Below, piece after piece: positions 51,007-60,619 of a stretch of 64,000 bases of DNA (the stretch's first letter is position 1; each line of letters begins with the position of its first letter). A program made the translations under genes and the position numbers. The stretch comes from Fictibacillus terranigra (GTDB taxonomy: Bacteria; Bacillota; Bacilli; Bacillales; Fictibacillaceae): contig NZ_JAUHLN010000001.1 of NCBI RefSeq assembly GCF_030412265.1, positions 496,001 to 560,000 on the forward strand, in the 5' to 3' direction. Below the pieces are notes generated by a model. The model did not search any database. It saw only the letters and a program-made list of their open reading frames with translations, and had not been told where the DNA came from.

Positions 51007-53016
51007 TTGAGAGTCTTTATCAAAAAGGCCATGAAGAAGCTGATGCTTGGCCATCGAATCAGTCATATCGAGATAGAAGACAACCGCAAGCTGAAGGTTA
51101 TGTTTGATCAGTTAAGCCACCTGTCCGGTAAAACATATCTTGTACTCAAGGACAAGGCGACGGGGCGAAGGCTGCAGAGTGAGATTCAAGGGAACAAGGC
51201 GTACATCAACCTGAACGAATTGCACGAGATGGCGGATGCAGGAAAGATGGATTTTTACCTGAAAAGCTACCTGTTCAACAGGACACTGCAGACAAGGATT
51301 GCACATAACCATGATGTTCCGCTGTTTGAGCATATTGATGAAGAACGAAAGAAGAAGCTTCGTTTCTATAAAACGATCCGGAATAACCTTTCACTGATGA
51401 CGGAAAAAACCTCGTTCCGCTGCACGCTCCAGGAGCTCAAACCGATGGGGAACAACTTCTATCTTGCGGGTGAAGTGGAACCGCTGGAGGAGATGAAGCC
51501 GGCAACCGTTGAGATGGTGCTTGTCAGAAGGGATACGCGCCAGGGATTCGGCTACAAGTTTGAGCTTAAGAAGAAACCGGGCAGCGGGAACATGTACACC
51601 TTCAATGGAATGATTTTCATTGAAAAGCTGAGAAGCGCACTCGCGATGAACTCTCGCTGGGACGTTTTTTTCCAGCTCAGGGACGATAAAAACAACCTCA
51701 TTCACCGTGAAATCATGAACACGCAAGGCTTCAGAAGCTATGAGCGGGAAGAGTACCGTTACCTTGAAACGGCACAGCTGAACGATGAGCATGTGGCGGT
51801 CCTTTACGCGACGATGGGAAAAAACAGCCTGGCTCTCTGGTATACCGACAAGAACCAGTATGCGAGAACCTATCAGATCGCGAAAGGAAAAAGCATCTTT
51901 AATGAAGTGTGTGAAAGGGAAAAGCTGAACACCAGGATGGTTTTCTTTGAGAGCTTCCTGGGGAAAAACTATTCCGGAAACCCAAAGTACATATATGAAG
52001 AGATGATTCAGAACAGCCGGTTCAAAGACTACATTTTCGTCTGGTCCTATTCAGGTCCGAATCCGGAATGTATTCCAGGCAATCCGATCATCGTGAACCG
52101 CAGCTCCGAGGAGTATTACAAATTTTTGGCGCGCGCAAAGTATTGGGTAAGCAACATCATCCTGCCGATCCACCGAAAGCGGGAAGGGAACGTCTATCTG
52201 CAAACGTGGCACGGTACACCGCTGAAGAAGCTGGGTTTTGATATTGAAATCGAAGGGCCTGAAACACTGGCCCGTGAAAACTTCTATATCGAATCGCGGA
52301 ACTGGGACTACCTCGTGGCGGCCAACAAGTATTCCAGTGATATTTTTAAACGAGCGTTTAAATTCGATAAGAAGGTGCTGGAGGCCGGGTATCCGGCGAA
52401 TGATATTTTTTATCAGGGGGATACATCTTCCAAGGCGCAAAGGCTCAAGGAAAAACTCCTCATTCCTGCGTCCAAAAAGGTCATTCTTTATGCCCCGACA
52501 TGGCGTGACAATGAGATGGCGAATTCCTGGGATCATACGTTTACTCTGCCGTTTAACCTTGAGGATATGTATCAAAGGCTGGGTGAGGAGTATGTTCTCG
52601 TTCTGCGCCTGCATCATCTCGTATCGGAAATGCTGGAGATCGATCCGAAATACAAAGGCTTTGTCTATGATTTTTCCAAGTATGATGACATCCAGGAGCT
52701 GTACACGCTGTCTGATCTGCTCATTACGGACTATTCCTCCGTGTTCTTTGATTATGCCAACTCAAGGAAACCGATCCTGTTCTTTGCGTACGACTTTGAA
52801 TCGTACAGGGACAACATCCGCGGCTTCTATTTGGACATGGCGAGGGATCTTCCTGGTCCGATCATCCGGACAAGTGATGACCTGCTCGACGCGATAGAAA
52901 ACATTGATTCAGTGAGTGCTCAATATGCTCAAAAATATGAAGAATTCTATAAGGAATACTGTTCTCTTGAAGAAGGAAATGCGGCGAAAACAATAGCTGA
53001 ACTTGTGTTTAAGTAG
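51007..53016 (+). CDS. CDP-glycerol glycerophosphotransferase family (TagF-like)
   Basis: About 669 residues from TTG at 51007, just after AGGGGAGGAAG. The N-terminal ~300 residues resemble the beta-rich extension of such enzymes; the C-terminal GT-B-like transferase has VYLQTWHGTPLKKLGFDIE, ILYAPTWRDNE, LRLHHLV and LITDYSSVFFDYANSRKPILFF. Transfers glycerol-phosphate (or a related polyol-phosphate) from CDP-glycerol to a teichoic-acid-like polymer at the membrane. Confidence 0.9.
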   Translation: MRVFIKKAMKKLMLGHRISHIEIEDNRKLKVMFDQLSHLSGKTYLVLKDKATGRRLQSEIQGNKAYINLNELHEMADAGKMDFYLKSYLFNRTLQTRIAHNHDVPLFEHIDEERKKKLRFYKTIRNNLSLMTEKTSFRCTLQELKPMGNNFYLAGEVEPLEEMKPATVEMVLVRRDTRQGFGYKFELKKKPGSGNMYTFNGMIFIEKLRSALAMNSRWDVFFQLRDDKNNLIHREIMNTQGFRSYEREEYRYLETAQLNDEHVAVLYATMGKNSLALWYTDKNQYARTYQIAKGKSIFNEVCEREKLNTRMVFFESFLGKNYSGNPKYIYEEMIQNSRFKDYIFVWSYSGPNPECIPGNPIIVNRSSEEYYKFLARAKYWVSNIILPIHRKREGNVYLQTWHGTPLKKLGFDIEIEGPETLARENFYIESRNWDYLVAANKYSSDIFKRAFKFDKKVLEAGYPANDIFYQGDTSSKAQRLKEKLLIPASKKVILYAPTWRDNEMANSWDHTFTLPFNLEDMYQRLGEEYVLVLRLHHLVSEMLEIDPKYKGFVYDFSKYDDIQELYTLSDLLITDYSSVFFDYANSRKPILFFAYDFESYRDNIRGFYLDMARDLPGPIIRTSDDLLDAIENIDSVSAQYAQKYEEFYKEYCSLEEGNAAKTIAELVFK

Positions 53017-53225
53017 AAGCAGCTTGGGTGAGGGGGAATGAACCGCTTTATGAACTCCATTTGCTTCAAATCAGCCGGCTCTTAACATCGCCAGCGCCCC
53101 CCTGCTATAGAAAAAAAGACTTGAGGGTCCTATTCAAGCATCAGCATGCCCGATAAGAAGGATATTCAACAACAGTCTTTATAAGGTTTCGATAATAACC
53201 AACGTAAAAAGAGGTGTCTGCAGTT

Positions 53226-54512
53226 TTGAAGAAGAATGTCCTGGTTTTTCCCTGCGGTTCTGAGATCGGCCTTGAGATTAACAACGCCCTTCGATTTGTA
53301 AAGGGATACAAGTTATTCGGCGGGTCAAGTGTTTCCGATCACGGAAAGTATGTTTATCAACACTATATTGATGGAATTCCGAACATCGACGCTCCGGATT
53401 TCATCGATCACATCAATGAAGTCGTGAAGAGGCATCACATCGACTATATCTTTCCCGCTCATGACAGTGCGGTCTTAAAGCTCGCCCAGCATCAGGATGT
53501 GCTCGATGCTGAAGTGATCACCTCGCCAAAAGAAACATGCGAGATCTGCCGCTCGAAAAAGAAAACGTACGAGTATTTCGCTGATTCTCTCTTTGTCCCG
53601 GCCATGTACCGAACAGCGGATGATATTGCTGGATATCCGGTGTTCTTAAAGCCGGATGTCGGTCAGGGCTCTAAAGGGGTGGCTCTGGCGAAAACCCGCA
53701 GCGAGCTGGAGTACCATATGGAGAAAAATAAAGATCTGCTTGCACTCGAGTATCTTCCGGGCAAGGAATATACGATCGACTGTTTTTCTGATTTTAACCG
53801 TGAGCTGAAGTTTGTCGGGATGCGTGAACGAAAACGGATCAAGAGCGGGATCAGTGTGAACTCGGCTTCTCTGGAACCGGCGGCTGTCGTTCGGAAGATA
53901 GCAGAAGAGATCAATCAGAAGCTGAATTTCCGAGGCATGTGGTTCTTTCAAGTGAAGGAGGATCGACACGGCGAGTTCAAGCTGTTGGAGATCTCACCGC
54001 GAATCGCTGGAACGATGAGCCTGTACCGCAATAAAGGCATTAACTTTCCGCTGCTGAGCCTGTTTGATCGTCAGGAGTACAAGCTCGATGTGATCGAAAA
54101 CCATTTTACGATCGAAGTCGACCGGGCGCTGATCAATCGTTTTACACTGGATTTTGAGTATGAGCGGGTATTTATTGATTTTGATGATGCGATTACAAAG
54201 GATGAGAAAATCAACCCATTGGTTATGATGTTCATTTATCAGTGCATCAACAAGGACATCGAGCTGGTCCTTATTACGAAGCATGCAAGGGATATCAGAG
54301 AAACGTTGACTCATTTAAAGGTGGACCACAGCATCTTCAGCGACATCGTTCATATTACAAAAGAGGACGACAAGCACAAATATATTAAAAATGAAAAGCC
54401 ATCCATTTTTATTGATGACTCCTACAGCGAGCGCAAGATGATGAAAGAGATGACCGGAATGCCTGTTTTCGATTTGGATGCCATTGAATGTCTCATTGAC
54501 TGGAGAAACTGA
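53226..54512 (+). CDS. ATP-grasp ligase fused to a HAD-like domain
   Basis: About 428 residues from TTG at 53226 (AAAGAGGTG upstream). Residues 1-~305 form a carbamoyl-phosphate-synthase/PylC-type ATP-grasp: FPCGSEIGLEINNALRF, FLKPDVGQGSKGVALA (ATP-binding Lys), EYLPGKEYTIDCFSD and KLLEISPRIAGTM. From ~310 a HAD-type domain begins with VFIDFDDAITKDEK (motif I Asp pair), then LVLITKHARD (motif II) and IFIDDSYSERKMM (motif IV). ATP-grasp enzymes join a carboxylate to an amine, so an amino-sugar acyl or aminoacyl group may be its product; this is inference. Confidence 0.82.
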   Translation: MKKNVLVFPCGSEIGLEINNALRFVKGYKLFGGSSVSDHGKYVYQHYIDGIPNIDAPDFIDHINEVVKRHHIDYIFPAHDSAVLKLAQHQDVLDAEVITSPKETCEICRSKKKTYEYFADSLFVPAMYRTADDIAGYPVFLKPDVGQGSKGVALAKTRSELEYHMEKNKDLLALEYLPGKEYTIDCFSDFNRELKFVGMRERKRIKSGISVNSASLEPAAVVRKIAEEINQKLNFRGMWFFQVKEDRHGEFKLLEISPRIAGTMSLYRNKGINFPLLSLFDRQEYKLDVIENHFTIEVDRALINRFTLDFEYERVFIDFDDAITKDEKINPLVMMFIYQCINKDIELVLITKHARDIRETLTHLKVDHSIFSDIVHITKEDDKHKYIKNEKPSIFIDDSYSERKMMKEMTGMPVFDLDAIECLIDWRN

Positions 54513-54513
54513 C

Positions 54514-55638
54514 ATGATCACTGAATTAAAGCTAGAGAAACCCATACAGGTGACAAAGCCGAAACTTCCAGACTTCGACATCTACCAGGAGTATATCCGG
54601 GGAATCTGGGAGAACCAGTGGCTCACCAACGATGGGCCGCTGCATGAAAACTTTAAAAAGAACTTAAGAGGATACTTGGGTGCCGATCACCTGGAGCTGT
54701 TCACGAACGGCCACCTGGCGCTGGAAACAGCGATTAAGGCATTGGATTTGAAAGGCGAAGTCATCACGACTCCGTTTACGTTCGCATCTACGGTTCATTC
54801 CATCGTCAACTGCGGTTTGACGCCAGTTTTCTGCGATATTGAGAGGGACAACTTCACGATCGATGCCGATCAGATCGAAAAGCACATTACAAGCCGTACA
54901 AGTGCAATCATGGCCGTTCACGTGTTTGGTCTGCCGTGCAATCTTGAGAGAATTGAAGAATTGGCTCAAAAGCATAACCTGGCGGTGATCTATGACGCCG
55001 CGCATACTTTCGGGGTAGAGGTGAACGGCAGAAGCATCGCCGATTATGGAGATGTTTCCATGTTCAGCTTTCATTCGACAAAGGTGTTTCATTCGATCGA
55101 GGGAGGACTTCTGGCTTTCAAGGATGGCGAATTAGCACAGAAGCTGAAAGCTCTGAAGAATTTTGGAATCACTTCTCCTGATTCGGTGGACTATGTAGGC
55201 ACCAATGCCAAGATGAATGAGTTTCAGGCGGCGATGGGCTTGAGCAACCTGCAAACGATCGATGCGGATATCCATAAAAGGAAGCTCGTCCATGAGACGT
55301 ACATCGAACATTTGAGCTCGGTGGAAGCGATCCGCCACCTGCCGAATCCTATGGTGAACGTGAAGCATAACTACTCGTATTTTCCGATCCTGCTGAATGA
55401 TCAGGAATCAAGAGATCAGCTGCATGAATCGTTAAAGAATTACAACGTGTTTACGAGGAAGTATTTTTATCCGTTGTGTACGGAATTCAGCTGTTATGCG
55501 GAGTATAAGCAGGATATGCCGATCGCTTCTTCCGTCAGTGAACGCATCTTATGTTTGCCGATGTATACGGAGCTGGAAACAGAGATTGTCCAGCGAATTT
55601 GCAGCATAATCAGATACGAGTTGGGTGAAGGAAGATGA
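54514..55638 (+). CDS. DegT/DnrJ/EryC1 sugar aminotransferase
   Basis: About 374 residues from ATG at 54514, behind GGAGAAAC and one base after the previous stop. PLP-dependent fold: TTPFTFASTVHSIVNCG, VHVFGLPCN, YDAAHTFGVE, and the PLP Lys in MFSFHSTKVFHSIEGG. Probably aminates dTDP-4-keto-6-deoxyglucose from RfbB (C-4 if no isomerase acts; none is seen). Stop overlaps the next start (ATGA). Confidence 0.9.
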   Translation: MITELKLEKPIQVTKPKLPDFDIYQEYIRGIWENQWLTNDGPLHENFKKNLRGYLGADHLELFTNGHLALETAIKALDLKGEVITTPFTFASTVHSIVNCGLTPVFCDIERDNFTIDADQIEKHITSRTSAIMAVHVFGLPCNLERIEELAQKHNLAVIYDAAHTFGVEVNGRSIADYGDVSMFSFHSTKVFHSIEGGLLAFKDGELAQKLKALKNFGITSPDSVDYVGTNAKMNEFQAAMGLSNLQTIDADIHKRKLVHETYIEHLSSVEAIRHLPNPMVNVKHNYSYFPILLNDQESRDQLHESLKNYNVFTRKYFYPLCTEFSCYAEYKQDMPIASSVSERILCLPMYTELETEIVQRICSIIRYELGEGR

Positions 55639-57482
55639 ATAACTATAAACTGAGTGTCGTTGCATTAGTCTATAACACGGAAGAATTTTTAAGAGATTGC
55701 CTGGAATCTCTCGTTAACCAGACGCTAAAAGGGATCGAGATTATTCTGGTCAATGACAGCAGCCCTGATAACAGCCACCTGATTCTTGAGGAGTACCGCG
55801 AAAAATACGATAACATTACGGTCATTCATCAGGAGAACAGCGGAGGTGCGGTAGCCGGCAACAACGGTCTTAAACGTGCAACCGGAGAATATGTGACCGT
55901 CATGGATTCAGATGATATCGTTCCTTTGGATGCGTACGAGAAGCTGTATCGAAAGGCGAAAGAAACAGATTCTGATATCGTGATCGGGAAGCCGAACATT
56001 CTTGTTAATGGAATTCAGAAGGAGATCATCTATAAACGGGAACGTGATGTTTGGATGAGTCCGAGGGAAGTGAACCATCTTCTGGAGTTTCCGGATATCT
56101 TCTACGATGGCTTCTATTGGAACAAAATCTATAAACGCGATTTCATGATCGAGAACGAATGCTTCATGCCGCCGGGAATGCTGTATGCGGACCGGCCGAT
56201 GGTCCATAAAGCGTTCACGAAGGCAAAGAAGATCAACATTATTACAGACACCGTCTACTTGTGGAGAAAACGTGAGGAAGAGACGGATAACAAGTCGATT
56301 ACCCAAATGAAAAACGATATAAAAAATTTCCTCGACCGCATGAGCTCTTTGCAGCATCAATTGAATTACTTTGACAGCCTGCAGGATGAAGAACTAAAGA
56401 CCGCTTTTCTGAAGCGAAATATTGACCGATTGTTCTTCCCGATCAAGGGGATCGTGGAGGATGAAACATTTAGGGACGTTTATTTGCGTGAAGTAAAAGC
56501 TGTCCTGAGTGATATAAAAAATGTGTATGACAATGATCTGGGTGTCCTAAGAAATCTTTACATCTACATGATCTTAAACGGTCTAACGGATGAACTTCTG
56601 TCCTACCTGGCTAAAGAACCGACCGGGCCAATCGTCGAAGAAGGTGATCACTATTATTGGGCGCTGCCGTTCTTCAGGGATGGCTCTGGACGGATTCCAG
56701 ATGAATTTTACCGTATTAAAGTGCTGCTTGCTAACTTTGTTAAAATCAGAAGCATACAGTACGAGGGACATCGCATATCAGTCAGCAGACTGAGAATTCC
56801 AAATGTTTTTGATGTGGAACAGGCATCTATCATTCTTAGATCCCGAACGGATGTTACAGATCGGATCGTATTGCCGCTCGTGCCGGACAGTGATGGGGGT
56901 TTCTCCGCTTCAGGAGAATTGAACCGCCAGCAGGAATCCAACATTTTCGATGTGTATGTGGAATTCAGGGATATGAACGGCACGGAAAGTATGTTCCGTA
57001 TTAACAGCAGGATGGTGGAGACTCCGCTGACAGAGCAGAAGTCCAACAACAGAATATACTTTACGGGCAAGCAAAATTTATCGCTGCTCGTTTCAAATCT
57101 CCGAATCTCGCATATCACCTGTGATGACCAAAAAATCTGGCTCTCGGCTCCAGGCACGAACCCTAACATTAGTTTCTTTATGAGGGACAGGCGATCGAAG
57201 GAAAAGATTTTTTTTCAGAAGGTCGACGACTCACAGTTCCAGCTTCCATGGAAGTATTTTCTTGAGAGGCATGGTTCATATGATCTGTCCTACCGGCTGA
57301 TCAATGATAATGTAAGAATCAGTGCCGCCCAGTTCGACCGTTTCGAACCTCAGCTTATCCGAATCGATGACCGGTACATTGATCTGTATAAAACGGGCAA
57401 TAACAACATATCCCTCATGTCGTTTACAATGATCAACCGGATTACGGGGAAATTGAAAAAGCTCATAAAAATGAAGAAGTAA
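55635..57482 (+). CDS. GT2 glycosyltransferase with large C-terminal domain
   Basis: 615 residues. Residues 1-~230 are a GT-A glycosyltransferase: SVVALVYNTEEFLRDCLESL, ILVNDSSPDNS, NSGGAVAGNNGLKRA and the metal motif VMDSDDIV. Residues ~380-600 form a beta-rich domain (SILLRSRTDVTDRIVLPLV-type strands) like the N-terminus of the TagF-like protein at 51007, likely for polymer binding. Translationally coupled to the aminotransferase; last gene of the cluster, followed by a terminator. Confidence 0.88.
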   Translation: MNNYKLSVVALVYNTEEFLRDCLESLVNQTLKGIEIILVNDSSPDNSHLILEEYREKYDNITVIHQENSGGAVAGNNGLKRATGEYVTVMDSDDIVPLDAYEKLYRKAKETDSDIVIGKPNILVNGIQKEIIYKRERDVWMSPREVNHLLEFPDIFYDGFYWNKIYKRDFMIENECFMPPGMLYADRPMVHKAFTKAKKINIITDTVYLWRKREEETDNKSITQMKNDIKNFLDRMSSLQHQLNYFDSLQDEELKTAFLKRNIDRLFFPIKGIVEDETFRDVYLREVKAVLSDIKNVYDNDLGVLRNLYIYMILNGLTDELLSYLAKEPTGPIVEEGDHYYWALPFFRDGSGRIPDEFYRIKVLLANFVKIRSIQYEGHRISVSRLRIPNVFDVEQASIILRSRTDVTDRIVLPLVPDSDGGFSASGELNRQQESNIFDVYVEFRDMNGTESMFRINSRMVETPLTEQKSNNRIYFTGKQNLSLLVSNLRISHITCDDQKIWLSAPGTNPNISFFMRDRRSKEKIFFQKVDDSQFQLPWKYFLERHGSYDLSYRLINDNVRISAAQFDRFEPQLIRIDDRYIDLYKTGNNNISLMSFTMINRITGKLKKLIKMKK

Positions 57483-57515
57483 TAAAGCACATTTAGATGG
57501 TTTGGAACAGCAGAG

Positions 57516-57550
57516 GAGCTGACTCATAAAAGGGAGTCAGCTCTTTTTTA
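57516..57550 (+). terminator. Terminator of the glycan cluster
   Basis: GAGCTGACTC / GAGTCAGCTC stem followed by seven Ts; marks the end of the transcription unit. Confidence 0.92.
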
Positions 57551-57568
57551 CGTTTCCCCGGGTTATTT

Positions 57569-58573
57569 CTAGTACGGCAGGGATTTCCATTCATTTATAG
57601 TATTAACATGAGTTGAACCGAACTTCGCACTCCAATTGTACGTACTATTCACCGATATAATGGAGCTGGATCTTAAAATGGGCCCCCCGCTCATTCCACT
57701 TGTCACATACGAAGAATGAATGATGGCATTGTATTGAACATCAGTTATGGATCCAGCACTTTTATACAAATAATAGTATCCAGAACCCTCCCCTCTATCA
57801 GTGGGATACCCAAATGAAATGATAGAGTTTCCAATTCCGGAAGCAGTCGAAGTGATAGGCAGATGATGGGAATGGCTGGAGTCAATTTTTATGACGGCGT
57901 AATCATATTGTACATCTCTTAAATAGATTTTCCCTTGGCTGGGAGGAGTCGAGTTTACCCATCCAATCGGCGCATAAGCTTTGGTGGATGACCATCCGCT
58001 GTGAAGGAGGGTACTATTATTATCCGCAGGATAGACAGACCAATAGGAATGGAATTTATGAGTATATGCATCAAATACACAGTGAGCTGCAGTAAGTACG
58101 GTCGTTTTGTTTAAAAAGGTTCCGGAGCATGCATACCAATCGCCCCTTGCATCTTTAAAATCAATTTGTGCCATCGCGTTGTACGGACTTGCATCCGTTT
58201 TTGTCACTTTCACTCTATCATCGTCAGAAAATGGAGGAACTGCAGAACTGGTAAATGAAATCCTGCTATTAAGAACTGGGCTATGTTTTCCTTGTATAAT
58301 ATCCCCTTGAGAACTAACAGACATAAATTTATTTTGTATATTTTTTATTCTTATTCGTTCACTTGCACTAAATTCTTTTACAGGGTTGAGTTTAGCACTT
58401 TTAAGTTTTTCATTTAATCTTGAGGCTTTCTCTTTTTCCAGTTTTAGCAAACCGATGTTATCATAGAGCTGACCAGTTCCTCCATATTTTTCTTGTTGGA
58501 AAGGGGCTGCCTTGGGAGTGAACAGAGGAACAACAATGAACAAACATAACAATAAAAAGCTAAGTTTCTTCAT
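57569..58573 (-). CDS. Secreted V8/glutamyl-endopeptidase-like serine protease
   Basis: 334 residues behind AGGAGGTGATG. Signal peptide (KKLSFLLLCLFIVVPLF), a pro-region, then a trypsin-fold domain with catalytic His in VLTAAHCV, Asp in YDYAVIKID and Ser in TSGMSGGPIL. ACSGTFLNKTTVLTAAHC is typical of Bacillus S1B enzymes. Expected to be exported and activated by propeptide removal. Divergent from a lipoprotein gene. Confidence 0.9.
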   Translation of the reverse strand: MKKLSFLLLCLFIVVPLFTPKAAPFQQEKYGGTGQLYDNIGLLKLEKEKASRLNEKLKSAKLNPVKEFSASERIRIKNIQNKFMSVSSQGDIIQGKHSPVLNSRISFTSSAVPPFSDDDRVKVTKTDASPYNAMAQIDFKDARGDWYACSGTFLNKTTVLTAAHCVFDAYTHKFHSYWSVYPADNNSTLLHSGWSSTKAYAPIGWVNSTPPSQGKIYLRDVQYDYAVIKIDSSHSHHLPITSTASGIGNSIISFGYPTDRGEGSGYYYLYKSAGSITDVQYNAIIHSSYVTSGMSGGPILRSSSIISVNSTYNWSAKFGSTHVNTINEWKSLPY

Positions 58574-58635
58574 ATTTCACATCACCTCCTAATACGTTAA
58601 TGTAACAATCTGAAAATAGGAAAAAAGGAGGAGTT

Positions 58636-59055
58636 ATGCTGAAATACCTTAAAAGTATCTTGCTTATCATTTTGTTAGCAAGCTGTTCTTCCCCAGGAGA
58701 AAAGGACCATTTAAGGTCCAAGGAGATCACCTTGCAAATTGTTAATACACAGGAAAAAAATCAGCATTACTTACTTACGGTTACAACGGATGGAACAGAA
58801 ACAGATCAGTCCGCTGTACTGCCAAAAAGTCTTTTCGTCATTACAAATGAAAATAAAGAAGCAAGGGTAAAGTTAAATTTGAATTCCAAATACACCATTA
58901 AAGCAGCGAAGACCCCTGTAACAAACATCGATGAATTCCAAAACAAGAAAAAAAGGGGACAAAAAGTGGCAGGTCCCCTTTTAGCAAGTGTTGATTTCAC
59001 ACCTACCAAAGATTCAGACACATTGAAAATAAAAATAAATAACGATAATCATTAA
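58636..59055 (+). CDS. Small lipoprotein, unknown
   Basis: 139 residues behind AAAGGAGGAG. Lipobox LLASC after a short hydrophobic stretch gives a membrane-anchored lipoprotein; the rest (ITLQIVNTQEKNQHYLLTV, ARVKLNLNSKYTIKAAKTP) looks beta-rich. Divergent from the protease with a 62-base gap; a joint role is possible but unproven. Confidence 0.7.
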   Translation: MLKYLKSILLIILLASCSSPGEKDHLRSKEITLQIVNTQEKNQHYLLTVTTDGTETDQSAVLPKSLFVITNENKEARVKLNLNSKYTIKAAKTPVTNIDEFQNKKKRGQKVAGPLLASVDFTPTKDSDTLKIKINNDNH

Positions 59056-59076
59056 AACAGATCGCTCAGAGCGAAA

Positions 59077-59102
59077 ACAAAGCAGGCCTAAACCTGCTTT
59101 GT
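59077..59102. terminator. Hairpin between convergent genes
   Basis: ACAAAGCAGG / CCTGCTTTGT perfect 10-bp stem between the lipoprotein and CotD-like genes; no long T run. Confidence 0.55.
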
Positions 59103-59104
59103 CA

Positions 59105-59338
59105 TTAATAGTCCTTCTTCTTTTTCTTTTTGCAATCACATTTAGTTGGATACCCCGGATCATAGGTCTCTTTTTTCGTTTCTTCTTTATAAACATGGCG
59201 AGGGACATATTTGATATGTTCTCTTTCAATACGGACGACAGGATGAACGAAGGTTACTTCTTTTTCAGTATATTTGTCGGAAATAATATACTTGGGATCA
59301 CAATAGATCTTTTTACCAGATTTTTTTTCTTTTCCCAT
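59105..59338 (-). CDS. CotD-like spore coat protein
   Basis: 77 residues behind GGGAGGTG. Central VTFVHPVVRIEREHIKYVPR followed by HVYKEET and DPGYPTKCDCKK resembles the CotD family of inner coat proteins (HP.V....H..VPRH.Y pattern). Lys-rich tail ends KKKKKKDY. Presumably made in the mother cell; no SigK promoter was assigned. Confidence 0.65.
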   Translation of the reverse strand: MGKEKKSGKKIYCDPKYIISDKYTEKEVTFVHPVVRIEREHIKYVPRHVYKEETKKETYDPGYPTKCDCKKKKKKDY

Positions 59339-59547
59339 TTAGAACACCTCCCTTCTACTCTATTAAATGCAAATAGCAGAGAAGTGGATACGGACAAGTT
59401 AATCACTATTGAAAAAAAAGGCCATGAACGGATAAACGCAAAAACTGGTATCCTGCGGGATGCTAGTTTTATGAGGGAATAAATTTGTGGCTTATGCCTG
59501 GGCGCTTTTTGTTATTGCAAGAAAATTTAAACATTTATCGTTCCTGT

Positions 59548-59573
59548 TAACTTTCGACAATTTTTGCCGTTAT
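59548..59573 (+). promoter_or_regulatory. SigD-type promoter of the BMP/chemoreceptor operon
   Basis: TAAC (59548-59551), 14-base spacer, GCCGTTAT (59566-59573), against the SigD consensus TAAA-N14-16-GCCGATAT: 3 of 4 and 7 of 8 matches. It lies 38 bases before the start at 59612 and fits a motility/chemotaxis operon. Confidence 0.65.
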
Positions 59574-59611
59574 TACTAGAGTAGTAAATTTACTGAGTAA
59601 GGGTGAAAAGC

Positions 59612-60598
59612 ATGAAACAATATACAGTGATTTTGTTCATAGCGGCCGCTTTGCTTTTGAGTTTGAACGGCTGTTCGACTGCGAAAGAGCCGGCCTTTGC
59701 GGCTAAAAAGAGAGTCAAGATCGGTATCATGCTGTCGGATGCAGGGCTTGGGGACCAGTCATTTTCCGATGCAGGGTTTGCCGGTCTGGAAAAAGCGCGC
59801 GACGAGGAGGACATCGTCTTCAACTATCGTGAGCTTAAGTCCAGCGAGAGCTATGAAGCGGGGATTCAATCTCTTGTAAAAGAAGGAAATGACCTTGTCA
59901 TCGGGCTTGGATTCGCCATGCAGAAGGATTTGGAAAAGGTCGCTCAAAAGTATCCGAAGCAGAAATTCCTGCTCATTGATTCTCAGTCCAAGCTTTCCAA
60001 TGTCTATTCCGTTACCTTTAAGGAGGAAGAGGGATCCTACCTCGTCGGGGCGATTGCCGGAATGAAGACGAAAAGCAATGTGGCTGGATTCATCGGAGGA
60101 GTGGATGTTCCGCTGATCCGGAAGTTTGAAAAAGGCTATATCCAAGGCATAAGGGCAGTGAATCCCAAGGCAAAAGTGATTTCTGAATTTGCGGGAACGT
60201 TTGATGATGATAAGCTTGGTGAACAGATGGCTAAAAGGATGATTACCAAGAGGGCGGACTATATTTACCCTCCGGCGGGATTTACAGGAGTGGGAGCCTT
60301 GCTGGAAACACAAAAAGCAGGAGTCTATGCTTTTGGTGTCGATACGGACCAGTATTACCTCGCAGAAAAAGCGGTTGCCACTTCCATGGTGAAGAAGGTG
60401 GATGTCGCGATCTATCAAGCGGCAAAAGAGATGGCTAAAACAGGACAATTAAGAGAAAAAGACAGCGTTCTCGGCATAAAAGAGGGCGGCATCGATATTG
60501 CACCGGTTCGGGTGATTCAACTGAACGCCAAGCAGCAAGCCAGATTGAATGAGTTAAAGGAAGGAATCTCTCAGGGAACGATTCACATCCAGCTGTAG
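59612..60598 (+). CDS. BMP-family substrate-binding lipoprotein
   Basis: 328 residues from ATG at 59612 (AAGGGTG upstream). Lipobox LSLNGC anchors it to the membrane. BMP/Med-type binding fold: KIGIMLSDAGLGDQSFSDAGF, LVIGLGFAMQKDLEKVA, KFLLIDSQ, SYLVGAIAGMKTKSNVAGFIGG, ADYIYPPAGFTGVGAL and FGVDTDQYYL. Relatives bind nucleosides for ABC uptake, but no ABC permease or ATPase is adjacent. Instead a chemoreceptor follows after 21 bases, so this may be its ligand-presenting partner. Confidence 0.88.
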   Translation: MKQYTVILFIAAALLLSLNGCSTAKEPAFAAKKRVKIGIMLSDAGLGDQSFSDAGFAGLEKARDEEDIVFNYRELKSSESYEAGIQSLVKEGNDLVIGLGFAMQKDLEKVAQKYPKQKFLLIDSQSKLSNVYSVTFKEEEGSYLVGAIAGMKTKSNVAGFIGGVDVPLIRKFEKGYIQGIRAVNPKAKVISEFAGTFDDDKLGEQMAKRMITKRADYIYPPAGFTGVGALLETQKAGVYAFGVDTDQYYLAEKAVATSMVKKVDVAIYQAAKEMAKTGQLREKDSVLGIKEGGIDIAPVRVIQLNAKQQARLNELKEGISQGTIHIQL

Positions 60599-60619
60599 AG
60601 GCGAGAAGGAGCTTACACC

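Noticed and set aside
51007-57482. Rhamnose (rfbABCD) pathway
   Set aside because: Only rfbA and rfbB are present; epimerase and reductase genes are missing and a sugar aminotransferase is present instead.
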